41,835 nt of DNA from Nitrospira sp. (GTDB lineage Bacteria; Nitrospirota; Nitrospiria; Nitrospirales; Nitrospiraceae), in assembly GCA_019636945.1 (NCBI GenBank), contig JAHBWO010000022.1, positions 1-41,835 of the forward strand. Direction: 5' to 3'. The position numbers and the translations under genes were made by a program. Each line of letters begins with the position of its first letter. Positions within the stretch are counted from its first letter, which is position 1. This document shows positions 15,921-26,054 of the stretch, in pieces. Under the pieces are notes generated by a model. That model was not told the DNA's origin and made no database searches. It worked only from the letters and a program-made list of their open reading frames with translations.

Positions 15921-17650
15921 CGGACCGGACCGATGACGCGCTCGTCGCCTATTTTTCTATGGAGATCGGGCTCGACCCCAACATGCCGACCTATGCAGGC
16001 GGCTTAGGCGTGCTGGCAGGGGACACCATCCGGTCCGCGGCGGATCTCGAAATCCCCATGGTTGCCGTCACGCTGTTGCACCGACGCGGGTATTTTCATC
16101 AACGGCTGGACGAACAGGGGTGGCAGCGCGAGGAACCGGTGGCCTGGCCGATCAACGATTTCTGCAAGTCGGTCCCGCAGCGTGTCACGGTCGACATCGA
16201 ACATCGTACGGTGCATGTTGCCGCCTGGCAGTTTCGTGTGCGGGGCGAGTCGGGCCATGAGGTATCCGTCTATCTTCTCGATACGGACCTGCCTGAGAAT
16301 CAGCCATGGGACCGAACGTTGACGGATACGCTGTACGGAGGAGACGATGACTATCGTCTATGCCAGGAGGTCGTGCTGGGAATCGGAGGCTTCAGGCTGC
16401 TGCGGATGCTCGGATATGGACAGATTCGACGGTTCCATATGAATGAAGGGCACGCGGCCCTGCTCGTGCTTGCTCTGCTCGAAGAGAAACTGGCGTCTCG
16501 TGTTCATGAGGAAACGGTTCCCACTGATCTCATCGACGCCGTCCGGGAGCAATGTGTGTTCACGACCCATACACCCGTACCGGCCGGACATGATCAATTT
16601 CCTTCCGACCTTGCCCATCGCGTGCTCGGCGACCGACGTTGTGCGTGGCTCAAGGCCTGTGGCCATGACCACAGCTTGAATATGACACAGTTGGCGTTGC
16701 GCGGATCACGCTTCGTCAATGGTGTGGCCATGAAACACGGGGAGGTCTCCCAAGGCCTCTTTCCTGGTTATCCGATTCACTCGATCACCAATGGGGTTCA
16801 TGCGGTCACGTGGGCTGCTCCCTCATTTCAAACGCTTTATGATCGGCATCTTCCCGACTGGCGGCACGATCAACTTTCGCTTCGTTACGCGATCAACATT
16901 CCCACGCGGGACATTTGGAATGCACACACCGAGGCGAAGCGGGCGCTTGTCGACTATGTCAATCGTGAGACGAATGTCGGATTTGATCGAGATGTCCTGA
17001 CGATCGGTTTTGCCAGGCGGGCTGCTGCCTATAAGCGCGGCACCTTGATCTTTCATGATGTCGAGCGGTTGGCTATGATTGCCGAGCGGGTCGGGGCGTT
17101 GCAACTGATCTTCAGCGGTAAGGCGCATCCGCGGGATCAGGATGGGAAGAATCTGATTCATCGGATCCACGAGCTTCGTGATGTACTGCGAGGAAAAGTC
17201 CGGGTAGCCTATCTCACGAATTACGACATGACGCTGGCGAAGCTCATCTGCGCCGGCGTAGACCTGTGGCTTAATACGCCGCTCCCTCCGATGGAGGCCT
17301 CAGGGACCAGCGGCATGAAAGCGGCGGTCAACGGCGTGCCCAGTCTGAGCGTGCTCGACGGGTGGTGGGTTGAAGGGCATGTGGAAGGCGTGACCGGCTG
17401 GTCGATCGGTGATCGGATCGATACCTGTCTTGAGCCGAGCGGGGGTATGGATGGCTGCCATGCCGCGGCGCTGTATGACAAGCTGGAGCAAAAAGTAGCG
17501 CCCTGCTTCTACAAGGACCGTGAGCGTTTTATCGAGATCATGCGGCAATCGATTGCATTGAACGGCGGATTCTTCAATACTCAGAGGATGATGGCTCAGT
17601 ATCTTCACAATGCGTACCGGCTGGTCGGAGAGGCTATTCGTCGGGGGTAG
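15917..17650 (+). CDS. glgP: Alpha-glucan (glycogen) phosphorylase, short GT35 form
   Basis: This 577-residue enzyme phosphorolyses glycogen/maltodextrin to glucose-1-phosphate with PLP. It starts directly in the catalytic fold (V-A-Y-F-S-M-E-I-G-L, then P-T-Y-A-G-G-L-G-V-L-A-G-D). H-M-N-E-G-H-A-A follows, and the PLP lysine lies in E-A-S-G-T-S-G-M-K-A-A-V-N-G near residue 467. Relatives of the Thermotoga type are about 850 residues and carry an N-terminal DUF3417 region, which is absent here; the catalytic motifs are intact, so it is a short variant rather than a fragment. It overlaps treT by 4 nt. Product glucose-1-phosphate can feed nucleotide-sugar synthesis for TreT or glycolytic intermediates. 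Confidence 0.93.
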   Translation: MTDRTDDALVAYFSMEIGLDPNMPTYAGGLGVLAGDTIRSAADLEIPMVAVTLLHRRGYFHQRLDEQGWQREEPVAWPINDFCKSVPQRVTVDIEHRTVHVAAWQFRVRGESGHEVSVYLLDTDLPENQPWDRTLTDTLYGGDDDYRLCQEVVLGIGGFRLLRMLGYGQIRRFHMNEGHAALLVLALLEEKLASRVHEETVPTDLIDAVREQCVFTTHTPVPAGHDQFPSDLAHRVLGDRRCAWLKACGHDHSLNMTQLALRGSRFVNGVAMKHGEVSQGLFPGYPIHSITNGVHAVTWAAPSFQTLYDRHLPDWRHDQLSLRYAINIPTRDIWNAHTEAKRALVDYVNRETNVGFDRDVLTIGFARRAAAYKRGTLIFHDVERLAMIAERVGALQLIFSGKAHPRDQDGKNLIHRIHELRDVLRGKVRVAYLTNYDMTLAKLICAGVDLWLNTPLPPMEASGTSGMKAAVNGVPSLSVLDGWWVEGHVEGVTGWSIGDRIDTCLEPSGGMDGCHAAALYDKLEQKVAPCFYKDRERFIEIMRQSIALNGGFFNTQRMMAQYLHNAYRLVGEAIRRG

Positions 17651-17667
17651 GCGCACGTGTTGATCGG

Positions 17668-18900
17668 ATGTCCGATGATCGAGCAGTCATGACTGATTCC
17701 TCGTCCGGTTCTGGTCTCGGCTCGATTCTGGTGATCAATGGCGGGTCGTCGACGCTGAAGTTCGCACTCTTTCGAATTGGTGCGGTTCCGGTCCCTGAGC
17801 TGTCCGGTTCTATCGACCGCATCGGGACGCCGAACGGTACCATCACCTGGGTGCGTGGAGACACCGGGACCGCTGAGCGTCGGACGATCACGGCCTCCGA
17901 CCATGTCGCTTGTCTTGAGCCGTTGTTAGCCTGCATCAAGGACCATCTTGCACAGACCCCGCTCGTGGCAATTGGACATCGGGTTGTCCATGGTGGTCGC
18001 TATCGTGAACCGCAGCTCGTGACGCCGGCTGTCATGGAAGAACTGCAACGATTACGAGGGTATGATCCGGAACATCTTCCTGCTGAGATCGAATTGATTC
18101 GCGAATTCGCAGGCCGATATCCTCATCTCCCACAAGTCGCCTGTTTCGATACGGCGTTTCACGCCGATATGCCGGGGGTGGCCAGACTCCTACCGATTCC
18201 GCGACGGTATGGGAAAGTGGGCCTTCAACGCTATGGGTTCCACGGATTGTCTTATGCGTTTCTGATGAGGGAGCTGGAGCGGGTTGGTGTCCCACATGAG
18301 GTCAACGGCCGCATCGTCCTCGCCCATCTCGGAAATGGTGCGAGCCTGGCGGCGGTCAAGGATGGACAGCCTGTCGACACAACGATGAGTTTCACTCCCA
18401 CCTCCGGCCTGCCGATGAGTCGCCGATCGGGGGATCTTGACCCTGGACTCATGGCCTATCTGGCTCGCACGGAAGGCATGAGCGTGGATCAGTTTCACAC
18501 GATGGTGAATGCGGAATCGGGCTTGCTCGGTATCTCCGAAACGAGTTCCGATATGCGGGACCTCCTCAAGCAGGAGCCGCATGATCCACGAGCGGCAGAC
18601 GCCATCGAGCTGTTTTGCTATCAGGCGAAAAAATGGATCGGGGCGTTCACGGCAGCGCTCGGAGGATTGGACACCCTGGTCTTCACCGCCGGGATCGGCG
18701 AACACTCACCGGTAATTCGCGCTCGGATCTGTGACGGCTTGGAATATCTCGGCGTTGCGCTTGATCATACGCGCAACGAGGCCGGCGCACCTGTGATTTC
18801 AAACGACAACGGTAGGGTAACCGTACGCGTCATGCATACCGATGAAGAAAGCGAGATCGCACGTTCCGTCAGCGAACGACTCGGCGAACCGAAACAATGA
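17668..18900 (+). CDS. ackA: Acetate kinase
   Basis: The 410-residue protein has the ASKHA-fold signature [11 protein letters not shown] near residue 27, [16 protein letters not shown] and H-L-G-N-G-A-S-L. It interconverts acetyl phosphate and ADP with acetate and ATP. An alternative ATG at 17689 removes seven residues; neither has a strong ribosome site, and 17 nt separate it from glgP. Its stop overlaps the xfp start (ATGA), and Xfp makes its substrate, so the pair forms an ATP-yielding acetate pathway. Confidence 0.95.
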   Translation: MSDDRAVMTDSSSGSGLGSILVINGGSSTLKFALFRIGAVPVPELSGSIDRIGTPNGTITWVRGDTGTAERRTITASDHVACLEPLLACIKDHLAQTPLVAIGHRVVHGGRYREPQLVTPAVMEELQRLRGYDPEHLPAEIELIREFAGRYPHLPQVACFDTAFHADMPGVARLLPIPRRYGKVGLQRYGFHGLSYAFLMRELERVGVPHEVNGRIVLAHLGNGASLAAVKDGQPVDTTMSFTPTSGLPMSRRSGDLDPGLMAYLARTEGMSVDQFHTMVNAESGLLGISETSSDMRDLLKQEPHDPRAADAIELFCYQAKKWIGAFTAALGGLDTLVFTAGIGEHSPVIRARICDGLEYLGVALDHTRNEAGAPVISNDNGRVTVRVMHTDEESEIARSVSERLGEPKQ

Positions 18901-21305
18901 ACGAGGAGTGTATGCCACGAACCAAGACGACAACGCGGAACTCGGAATTGCTCGAGCGGATGGATGCGTATTGGCGGGCGGCCAATTATCTGTCCGTCGG
19001 GCAGATCTATCTCTACGACAATCCGTTACTGAAAACCCCGCTCACTCGCGCCCATATCAAGCCGCGTTTGCTCGGCCACTGGGGCACCACGCCGGGTTTG
19101 AATTTCATCTATGTGCATCTGAATCGGATCATCAAGGCACACGATCTCAATATGATCTATATCGCCGGACCAGGCCACGGAGGGCCTGGGCTTGTCGCAA
19201 ATGCCTACCTCGAAGGCACCTATAGTGAAGTCTATCCGGATGTCTCGCAGGACGAACAGGGTATGCAAGGCTTGTTCAAGCAGTTTTCGTTTCCCGGAGG
19301 CATTCCCAGCCACGTGGCGCCGGAGACGCCCGGCTCCATTCATGAAGGCGGTGAGTTGGGCTACTCGCTCTCGCATGCCTATGGGGCGGTGTTCGACAAT
19401 CCGGATGTGATCGCAGCCTGCGTGGTGGGCGACGGCGAAGCAGAGACCGGCCCGCTCGCCACGAGTTGGCATTCCAACAAATTTCTGAATCCCGTCACAG
19501 ACGGTGTGGTGCTCCCCATTCTCCATTTGAACGGCTACAAGATTGCCAATCCCACAGTCCTGGCCCGGATCAGCCACAGCGAGCTGGAACAACTCTTTCG
19601 GGGATATGGGTACGCGCCCTATTTCGTCGAAGGCCACGATCCTCGGACGATGCATCGGCTCATGGCCGCGACGCTTGATACCGCCGTGAACGATATTCAA
19701 CGGATCAAGACCGACGCCCGCAGAAACGGTGCGACGCAGCGGCCTCGGTGGCCCATGATCGTGCTCCGGACTCCCAAAGGCTGGACCTGTCCCACGCAAA
19801 TCGACGGCAAGCGGACGGAAGATTATTGGCGGTCCCATCAAGTGCCGATGGGCGATATGGACAAATCGGCCCATATCCAGATTCTTGAGAAGTGGATGAA
19901 GAGCTACAAGCCGGGGGAGTTGTTTGACCAAGCCGGGCGATTGAAACCGGAGCTCGCCGAGCTGGCTCCGAAAGGAGCGCGTCGCATGAGTGCCAACCCC
20001 CATGCAAACGGGGGGCTGCTGTTAAAAGATTTGCGTCTGCCGGACTTCCGCCGGTATGCCGTTGCGGTGAAGCAGCCGGGCGGCGTCGAGGCCGAGGCGA
20101 CGCGCGTCATGGGGGCGTTTCTGCGGGATACGATGAAACTCAACGGGGAGCGTCGGAACTTTCGCCTCTTCAGTCCGGATGAGAACAATTCCAACCGCTG
20201 GCAGGACGTGTTGGAGATCACCAACCGCGCCTGGATGGCGGAGCGATATTCCTATGATGACCATTTGGCCTCAGATGGCCGGGTGATGGAGATGCTGAGT
20301 GAGCACCAATGCCAGGGTTGGCTGGAAGGGTATCTGTTGACAGGCCGGCACGGCTTCTTTTCCTGCTATGAAGCCTTCATCCACATTATCGACTCGATGT
20401 TCAACCAGCATGCCAAGTGGCTCAAGGTCTGCAACCACATCCCCTGGCGACGGCCGATTGCCTCGTTGAATTATTTGTTGTCCTCCCATGTCTGGCGGCA
20501 GGATCACAACGGGTTCAGCCATCAAGATCCCGGTTTCATCGATCACGTGGTCAACAAAAAGGCCGAGGTGATTCGTGTGTATCTTCCACCCGATGCCAAT
20601 ACGCTGCTGTCGGTTACCGACCATTGTCTGCGCAGTCGCAACCATGTGAACGTCATCGTGGCGGGTAAGCAGTCGGCGCCGCAATGGCTCGATATGGATG
20701 CTGCCGTCAAGCATTGCACCGCCGGCATCGGCATCTGGGAATGGGCCAGCAATGATCGCCACGGCGAACCGGACGTGGTGATGGCCTGTTGCGGCGATGT
20801 GCCGACGATGGAAACCTTGGCGGCGGTCTCCTTGTTACGGAGGTACCTGCCGGATGTGAAAGTGCGGGTCGTCAACGTGGTGGATCTGATGAAGCTGCAA
20901 CCATCCGCTGAACATCCGAACGGATTGCCCGACAAGGATTTCGATGCGCTCTTCACGACGGACAAGCCGATCATCTTCGCCTTTCACGGCTATCCCTGGC
21001 TGATTCACCGATTGACCTATCGTCGAACCAATCACAAGAATCTGCACGTGCGAGGATACAAAGAGGAAGGGACGACGACGACACCTTTCGACATGGCAGT
21101 GATGAACGATCTTGATCGGTTTCACCTCGTCGCTGACGTCATCGATCGCATCGGACTGCGCGGCTCGCAGGCCGACTACACCAGGCAGGCCCTCCGCGAC
21201 AAGCGCATCGAACATAAGCACTACATCGCCGAACACGGCGAAGACATGCCGGAGATCCGGCAGTGGAAATGGACCGGAACGGCGAGACGGAAGGCACGCG
21301 TATAG
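18897..21305 (+). CDS. xfp: Phosphoketolase (xylulose-5-P / fructose-6-P)
   Basis: The 802-residue ThDP enzyme is full length. It cleaves xylulose-5-phosphate or fructose-6-phosphate with phosphate to acetyl phosphate plus glyceraldehyde-3-phosphate or erythrose-4-phosphate (EC 4.1.2.9/4.1.2.22). Visible motifs are [18 protein letters not shown] near residue 140, the ThDP/Mg motif G-D-G-E-A-E-T-G-P near residue 178, and H-L-N-G-Y-K-I. An alternative start is ATG 18912 behind GAGGAG. It is the last gene of the operon. Substrate choice between pentose and hexose phosphate cannot be told from sequence. Confidence 0.96.
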   Translation: MNEECMPRTKTTTRNSELLERMDAYWRAANYLSVGQIYLYDNPLLKTPLTRAHIKPRLLGHWGTTPGLNFIYVHLNRIIKAHDLNMIYIAGPGHGGPGLVANAYLEGTYSEVYPDVSQDEQGMQGLFKQFSFPGGIPSHVAPETPGSIHEGGELGYSLSHAYGAVFDNPDVIAACVVGDGEAETGPLATSWHSNKFLNPVTDGVVLPILHLNGYKIANPTVLARISHSELEQLFRGYGYAPYFVEGHDPRTMHRLMAATLDTAVNDIQRIKTDARRNGATQRPRWPMIVLRTPKGWTCPTQIDGKRTEDYWRSHQVPMGDMDKSAHIQILEKWMKSYKPGELFDQAGRLKPELAELAPKGARRMSANPHANGGLLLKDLRLPDFRRYAVAVKQPGGVEAEATRVMGAFLRDTMKLNGERRNFRLFSPDENNSNRWQDVLEITNRAWMAERYSYDDHLASDGRVMEMLSEHQCQGWLEGYLLTGRHGFFSCYEAFIHIIDSMFNQHAKWLKVCNHIPWRRPIASLNYLLSSHVWRQDHNGFSHQDPGFIDHVVNKKAEVIRVYLPPDANTLLSVTDHCLRSRNHVNVIVAGKQSAPQWLDMDAAVKHCTAGIGIWEWASNDRHGEPDVVMACCGDVPTMETLAAVSLLRRYLPDVKVRVVNVVDLMKLQPSAEHPNGLPDKDFDALFTTDKPIIFAFHGYPWLIHRLTYRRTNHKNLHVRGYKEEGTTTTPFDMAVMNDLDRFHLVADVIDRIGLRGSQADYTRQALRDKRIEHKHYIAEHGEDMPEIRQWKWTGTARRKARV

Positions 21306-21904
21306 TTCTCTAGCAGAGTGTTGGCAAACCCTACGCCTATCCTCAAACGGGCCGCCCCTCACGGTGACTGACCGAATCGAGATGGCCCTCAGGCTGTTCA
21401 GAAAGGCTGTCCAGCAAGGCCGCAGCGAGCGAAGGGGCGAATCGTACTCTGGCCCGTACGTTGAGCCTCTGAGCGACGTGAGAACGCCGCTGGCGGCCTT
21501 TGTCAACAGCCTGCTGGCTCTGTGCCATCGTTATCCAGGCGAGCACGCATCGTGAGAAAAATGAAGTGCCACGTTAGGAAGCTCACCTTTGCGGGATCTC
21601 CACCGCACAGATTCTCCTCGGACCATCCTCTCGCGAGGATGGCAGCACGTGTCTGAACAAGTAGCCCAACGTGGACCAAGCCCAAGTTGCGGTGGTGCCG
21701 GGAGTCCAAGCCGTATCCTGGCAGAATTTTGTTCAAACACTGTGAATGATTTTCACGGCTCCCCGTCGCCATTCCCTCTATGAGCCGCTCCCTCCGCTCG
21801 CAGCAAAAACATGTGAAATTGCCGTATAAATATGCTATCGGATAGGCCTCAGAAGCCGTTCAACGGTCAGGCAGAATCACGTCATGACGGGAGGATAGAG
21901 AGAT
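21306..21904. other. Intergenic region with 124-bp palindromic element
   Basis: About 600 bp. A short CTCT-AG-CAGAG hairpin near 21308 follows xfp without a T-run. The 124-bp palindrome is described separately. 21560-21780 shows no supported gene. Just before the next gene, AT-rich DNA around 21810-21845 may contain a promoter, but no clean -35/-10 pair is seen. Confidence 0.45.
21390..21513. repeat. 124-bp imperfect palindrome (REP/MITE-like element)
   Basis: Outer arms CAGGCTGTT (21390-21398) and AACAGCCTG (21505-21513) are perfect complements. AAAGGC/GCCTTT pairs lie inside, and CGTAC/GTACG (21443-21447, 21456-21460) at the centre share the same symmetry axis near 21451.5. No protein is encoded. 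From memory, similar GC-rich elements recur between genes in Nitrospira genomes, but copy number was not checked. A mobile or RNA-folding element is inferred. Confidence 0.65.
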
Positions 21905-22858
21905 ATGGGCCGGTTGGTTTCGTATTCTTCACGAGTCATGGGTTTGGGATGGGCGGTGCTCTTGCTGGTCGGGTACGCCTATGCGGATGAGCCCGAGCCA
22001 AAGAATCCGGAGGAGGCCAAGGTACCAACAGTCATCGATTGTCGGTATGATCATCATGACGACGGGGAGACGAGCGAGGCTTTTCCCTCCGACGATGTCT
22101 TTCGTCCCCTGATGGCGGATCCCAAGCAGCCGCAGTTCTTTGCCATCTGGCAACAGTCGCGGTCGCGGACGGACAATTCCTCCTTCAGTCTGGGGTCGGT
22201 GGCCATCGGGGAGAATTTCGGCTTTTACACGAATCGGAAAGGCTGCAACGGATGGCAAGTGGGACTGCTCACGGGAGTCTTTGCGCAATTCAACCTGGAT
22301 GAAAAGAATGCAGCCTTGATCAACACGGATTTTAACGTGGGGATCCCGCTTTCGTGGCGGTCGGGGAATTGGTCGGCGAGGCTTCGCTACTATCACCAGA
22401 GCAGCCATCTCGGTGATGAATTTTTGAGCAGTCATCCGGACATCAAACCGTCGAGTTTCATCCTGGAGGAAGCGGAAGGTATCCTATCCTATGACTACCG
22501 ATGGCTTCGTCTGTATGGAGGAGCGGCGGTGCTCGTCCATCGTGAGCCGGCGACGATCGATCGTACAAGAGTTCAATGGGGATTCGAGGCACGGGCGCCA
22601 TCGATGAGGACCAGGATCCTGGAGCCGTTCCTCAATCGCTTGCTCCTCACGCCCGTGTTATCGGGAGATTTCAAGTCGCACGAGGAACTGGGTTGGATCG
22701 TCAATACGAACGTGCTCGGTGGTTTTGAATGGTCTCGCACGGGGTCCCGCCGGCACTTTCGTATCATGGCGACCTATTTCCACGGTCATAATCCCTATGG
22801 GCAATTTTATAATCAAAAGATCGAGTCGATCGGGGTCGGGGCCTATTTCACGTTTTAG
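21905..22858 (+). CDS. DUF1207 outer-membrane protein
   Basis: The 317-residue protein has an N-terminal signal peptide ending near A-Y-A-D-E. D-V-F-R-P-L-M-A-D-P-K-Q-P-Q-F-F-A is the DUF1207 entry motif. Later alternating hydrophobic strands and the terminal aromatic (V-G-A-Y-F-T-F) indicate an outer-membrane beta-barrel. GGGAGG and GAGAG lie upstream of the ATG. The molecular function of DUF1207 is unknown. It is 44 nt ahead of ftsH on the same strand, so the two may be co-transcribed. Confidence 0.85.
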   Translation: MGRLVSYSSRVMGLGWAVLLLVGYAYADEPEPKNPEEAKVPTVIDCRYDHHDDGETSEAFPSDDVFRPLMADPKQPQFFAIWQQSRSRTDNSSFSLGSVAIGENFGFYTNRKGCNGWQVGLLTGVFAQFNLDEKNAALINTDFNVGIPLSWRSGNWSARLRYYHQSSHLGDEFLSSHPDIKPSSFILEEAEGILSYDYRWLRLYGGAAVLVHREPATIDRTRVQWGFEARAPSMRTRILEPFLNRLLLTPVLSGDFKSHEELGWIVNTNVLGGFEWSRTGSRRHFRIMATYFHGHNPYGQFYNQKIESIGVGAYFTF

Positions 22859-22902
22859 CCCAGTGCAGGTCAGATCCGGCATCTGGAGTGTGGAGCGGTG
22901 CG

Positions 22903-24705
22903 ATGAACAATAAAGTGTCTTTCTCTATCTGGTATGTGTTGTTGGCCATAATGGCCGTTGTGCTTGTGCATGATCTCATTCATACCTTCAACAAGGTCGA
23001 AGAACTCCCTTACAGTGAATTTAAAAAGCTGGTGGCCGACGGCAAGATCGCAGAGGTCGCGGTCGCCAACCATGTGCTGACGGGCAAACTGAAACCCGAG
23101 GGTGAGTCGAAAGAACAGAAATCCTTTGCGACCGTGCGAGTCGAAGATCCGGACTTGGTCCGGGAATTGAACAAACACGGAGTCACGTTTGCCGGTGTGA
23201 TTGAATCCACATTTTGGCGTGATGTGCTGTCGTGGGTAGTCCCGGTCGCCCTGTTCGTCGGGATTTGGTTCTTTATCCTCAAGCGTTTTGGCCAGGCCCA
23301 GGGTGGCTTCATGCAGGTCGGTCAGTCTAAGGCCAAGATCTATATGGAGAAGGACATCAAAGTGACGTTCGCGGACGTCGCCGGGGTGGATGAGGCCAAA
23401 GACGAGCTGCGCGAAGTGATTGAGTTTCTCAAGACGCCGGAGAAGTTTACCAAGCTCGGCGGCAAGATTCCGAAGGGGATCCTGCTCGTCGGCCCGCCGG
23501 GCACCGGAAAAACACTCCTCGCTCGCGCCGTAGCCGGCGAGGCCGAAGTGCCGTTCTTCAGTATCAGCGGGTCGGAGTTTGTCGAGATGTTTGTGGGGGT
23601 GGGCGCCGCCAGGGTTCGTGATCTGTTTGAACAGGCCAAAGGCAAAGCGCCCTGCATCATCTTCATTGATGAATTGGACGCCTTGGGCAAGGCCCGAGGT
23701 GTGGGACCCATGGCGCATGAAGAGCGCGAGCAGACACTCAATCAGTTATTGGTCGAAATGGATGGATTCGATCCCCGGGTCGGGGTGATTCTCATGGCCG
23801 CGACCAACCGTCCGGAAATTCTTGATCCCGCATTGCTGCGCGCGGGGCGGTTTGATCGCCATGTCACGGTGGATCGCCCGGACAAAAAGGGGCGTCTGGA
23901 TGTACTCCGTGTTCATGCCAAGAAGGTGGCCTTGAGCCAGGAGGCCGATTTGGAACAGATTGCGGCCATGACCCCGGGCTTCTCCGGGGCTGATCTGGCG
24001 AACGTGATCAATGAAGCGGCGTTGCTGGCGGTTCGCCGTGGAAAGGATCAAGTCCATCTCTCTGAACTGCAGGAAGCGGTCGAGCGTGTCATCGCGGGGT
24101 TGGAAAAGAAGAATCGCGTCCTGAATAAGATGGAGAAAGAACGGGTTGCGTTTCATGAAACCGGCCATGCGCTGGTGGCCCTGTCCATCCCCGGCACCGA
24201 TCAGGTGCAGAAGATCTCGATCATTCCTCGAGGTGTCGCGGCGCTCGGGTATACATTGCAACTGCCGACGGAAGACCGGTTTCTCATGACGAAATCGGAA
24301 TTGGAGAATAAAGTAGCGGTGTTGCTCGGTGGGCGGATTGCCGAAGAAACGATCTTCGGCGAGGCCTCCACGGGAGCACAGAACGATCTCGTCAAAGCCA
24401 CGGATATCGCGAAGAGTATGGTGAAGGCTTACGGCATGAGCGAGAAACTCGGCACGATCACACTGGAGCGAGAACGACAACCGCAATTCCTTCAGCTCCC
24501 TGTTGCGTCAGAAAAGGGTGATTATTCAGAAGAGACCGCCCGTGAAATTGATTGCGAAGTGCGCCGGATCGTCGATGAGCAGTATGGACGGGTGCGGCAA
24601 TTGCTGGAAGCCAAGAAGGTCGTGCTACAGCAAGGGGCCAAGCTCTTGTTGGAGCGTGAGGTGATTACCGGGGCGGAGCTGAAGGCCATCCTGGAAAGCA
24701 GCTGA
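22903..24705 (+). CDS. ftsH: ATP-dependent zinc metalloprotease FtsH
   Basis: The 600-residue protein has two transmembrane helices (~7-26, ~104-122) flanking a periplasmic domain. It then has an AAA+ module (Walker A G-P-P-G-T-G-K-T near 197, Walker B I-I-F-I-D-E-L-D, second-region [16 protein letters not shown]) and the M41 zinc site H-E-T-G-H near 417. The usual family motif is H-E-A-G-H; the A-to-T change does not touch the zinc ligands. The ATG at 22903 has GGAG 8 nt upstream; a GTG at 22888 is less likely. FtsH degrades misassembled membrane proteins and specific regulators. Confidence 0.97.
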   Translation: MNNKVSFSIWYVLLAIMAVVLVHDLIHTFNKVEELPYSEFKKLVADGKIAEVAVANHVLTGKLKPEGESKEQKSFATVRVEDPDLVRELNKHGVTFAGVIESTFWRDVLSWVVPVALFVGIWFFILKRFGQAQGGFMQVGQSKAKIYMEKDIKVTFADVAGVDEAKDELREVIEFLKTPEKFTKLGGKIPKGILLVGPPGTGKTLLARAVAGEAEVPFFSISGSEFVEMFVGVGAARVRDLFEQAKGKAPCIIFIDELDALGKARGVGPMAHEEREQTLNQLLVEMDGFDPRVGVILMAATNRPEILDPALLRAGRFDRHVTVDRPDKKGRLDVLRVHAKKVALSQEADLEQIAAMTPGFSGADLANVINEAALLAVRRGKDQVHLSELQEAVERVIAGLEKKNRVLNKMEKERVAFHETGHALVALSIPGTDQVQKISIIPRGVAALGYTLQLPTEDRFLMTKSELENKVAVLLGGRIAEETIFGEASTGAQNDLVKATDIAKSMVKAYGMSEKLGTITLERERQPQFLQLPVASEKGDYSEETAREIDCEVRRIVDEQYGRVRQLLEAKKVVLQQGAKLLLEREVITGAELKAILESS

Positions 24706-24720
24706 GTCGCTCGTCGAGCA

Positions 24721-24816
24721 TGAAGCGTCTCTCGCAAGGCTGAGGAGTGGTCATGAGTCATCAGTCATTCTTCATTGACCAATGACTATTGACGAATGAC
24801 TGAGTTTTACGCTTCA
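24721..24816. repeat. Intergenic hairpin element between ftsH and mlaE
   Basis: TGAAGCGT (24721-24728) pairs with ACGCTTCA (24809-24816). Inside, AGTCATTC/GAATGACT and TCATTG-AC-CAATGA give nested but non-concentric pairings built from repeated TGACT/AATGAC words. No T-run follows, so a classical terminator is not indicated. Confidence 0.45.
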
Positions 24817-24845
24817 CAAGATGCGCTGCACAGAGAGTGAACCCC

Positions 24846-25955
24846 ATGGAACAGGCAACGATCTCCGTTGATAGGTCTATGATTCATTGCCGAGGGGCCT
24901 GGACGCTTCCGAACCTGGTACAACTGGAACGGCAAATCCAAACTCTTCGGTGGCCCGATGGGTCGGATGTCCGATTCGACACCATGGGTGTGACGGCCAT
25001 GGATACGGGAGGCGCGCTCTTGCTGCAACGTTGTCTCACGCACAGTCCTCGTAACGGTCAGAGGAGTGCTCCGCATGGGCTGAGACCGGAGTTTGCAGAC
25101 CTGCTTCAGAAAGTCCAACTCCAGTGGCCTCGCCCTGACCAAGGGGCGGTGGCTCGTGGTACGAGCTGGGTTGAAGGCCTCACGCATCTGGTGCAGTCTC
25201 GACAAGCAGCAGCCTCCCGTGCACTGGCATTCATTGGAGAAAGCACCATTGCCTTCGGCCGAGCGTTGGTCCACCCTCGTTCGATTCGGTGGCGGGCCCT
25301 CTTGCGGTTCGTCGAATTGGACGGTGTGCGAGCGTTGCCGATCACCGGGCTCCTCACGTTTTTGGTAGGCATCGTCATTGCCTATCAAGGTGCGGAGCAG
25401 CTCAGAAAATTCGGCACGAACATTTTTATCGTGGATCTGGTCGGCATCTCGCTGCTACGAGAAATTGCACCGTTGATCGTGGCCATCTTGATTGCCGGTC
25501 GATCGGGTTCGGCCTATGCGGCCGAGATCGGCACCATGAAAGTGACGGAAGAATTAGACGCGGTGCGGACATTGGGGATCTCCCCAATGAATCTTCTTGT
25601 CTTGCCGAGAGCGCTGGCCCTGGTGATCGCCCTTCCGCTCTTGACGGTGTATGCGGATGTTGTGGGTGTGTTCGGTGGGATGCTCATCGCCTTGGGGGAG
25701 CTCAACGTGAGTTTCGTCGAGTTTGTCGCTCGGTTTGAGGAAGCCGTTCCGGTGCGACACTTCTTGATCGGGCTGGGGAAGGCCCCGTTTTTTGCGGCAC
25801 TCATCGCCTTGGTGGGCTGCTACCAAGGATTTCAGATCAGAGGCGGAGTCGATGATGTCGGTCGTCACACGACGATCAGTGTCGTACAGGGGATTTTTCT
25901 CGTCATTGTGTTTGATGCGATCTGTAGTATCCTGCTGAATTGGTGGGATCTCTAG
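24846..25955 (+). CDS. mlaE: MlaE-type ABC permease with N-terminal STAS domain
   Basis: I start at ATG 24846; an in-frame GTG at 24837 also exists. Residues ~1-105 form a STAS domain (V-T-A-M-D-T-G-G-A-L-L-L), the role played by separate MlaB in E. coli. Residues ~125-369 are the MlaE permease, with G-I-V-I-A-Y-Q-G-A-E-Q-L and the E-I-G-T-M-K-V-T-E-E-L-D-A coupling helix. The protein forms the inner-membrane core of an MCE phospholipid transporter with MlaF and MlaD encoded next. STAS-MlaE fusions are known in several phyla. Confidence 0.93.
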   Translation: MEQATISVDRSMIHCRGAWTLPNLVQLERQIQTLRWPDGSDVRFDTMGVTAMDTGGALLLQRCLTHSPRNGQRSAPHGLRPEFADLLQKVQLQWPRPDQGAVARGTSWVEGLTHLVQSRQAAASRALAFIGESTIAFGRALVHPRSIRWRALLRFVELDGVRALPITGLLTFLVGIVIAYQGAEQLRKFGTNIFIVDLVGISLLREIAPLIVAILIAGRSGSAYAAEIGTMKVTEELDAVRTLGISPMNLLVLPRALALVIALPLLTVYADVVGVFGGMLIALGELNVSFVEFVARFEEAVPVRHFLIGLGKAPFFAALIALVGCYQGFQIRGGVDDVGRHTTISVVQGIFLVIVFDAICSILLNWWDL

Positions 25956-26054
25956 CACGATGCCTCTGAATGTTGAGGATGCCATTGCGGATCAGTAACA
26001 ACCGGTTTGTGCATGTAACAGTGACCTCTTTCAGAATGGGATGGGGAAGTGTTC

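Noticed and set aside
19026..20003. 325-codon minus-strand frame
   Set aside because: Lies wholly antisense to phosphoketolase, rich in Arg/His as shadow frames are.
21112..21555. 147-codon plus frame from within xfp into the palindrome
   Set aside because: Starts out of frame inside xfp and its 3' part is the repeat element.
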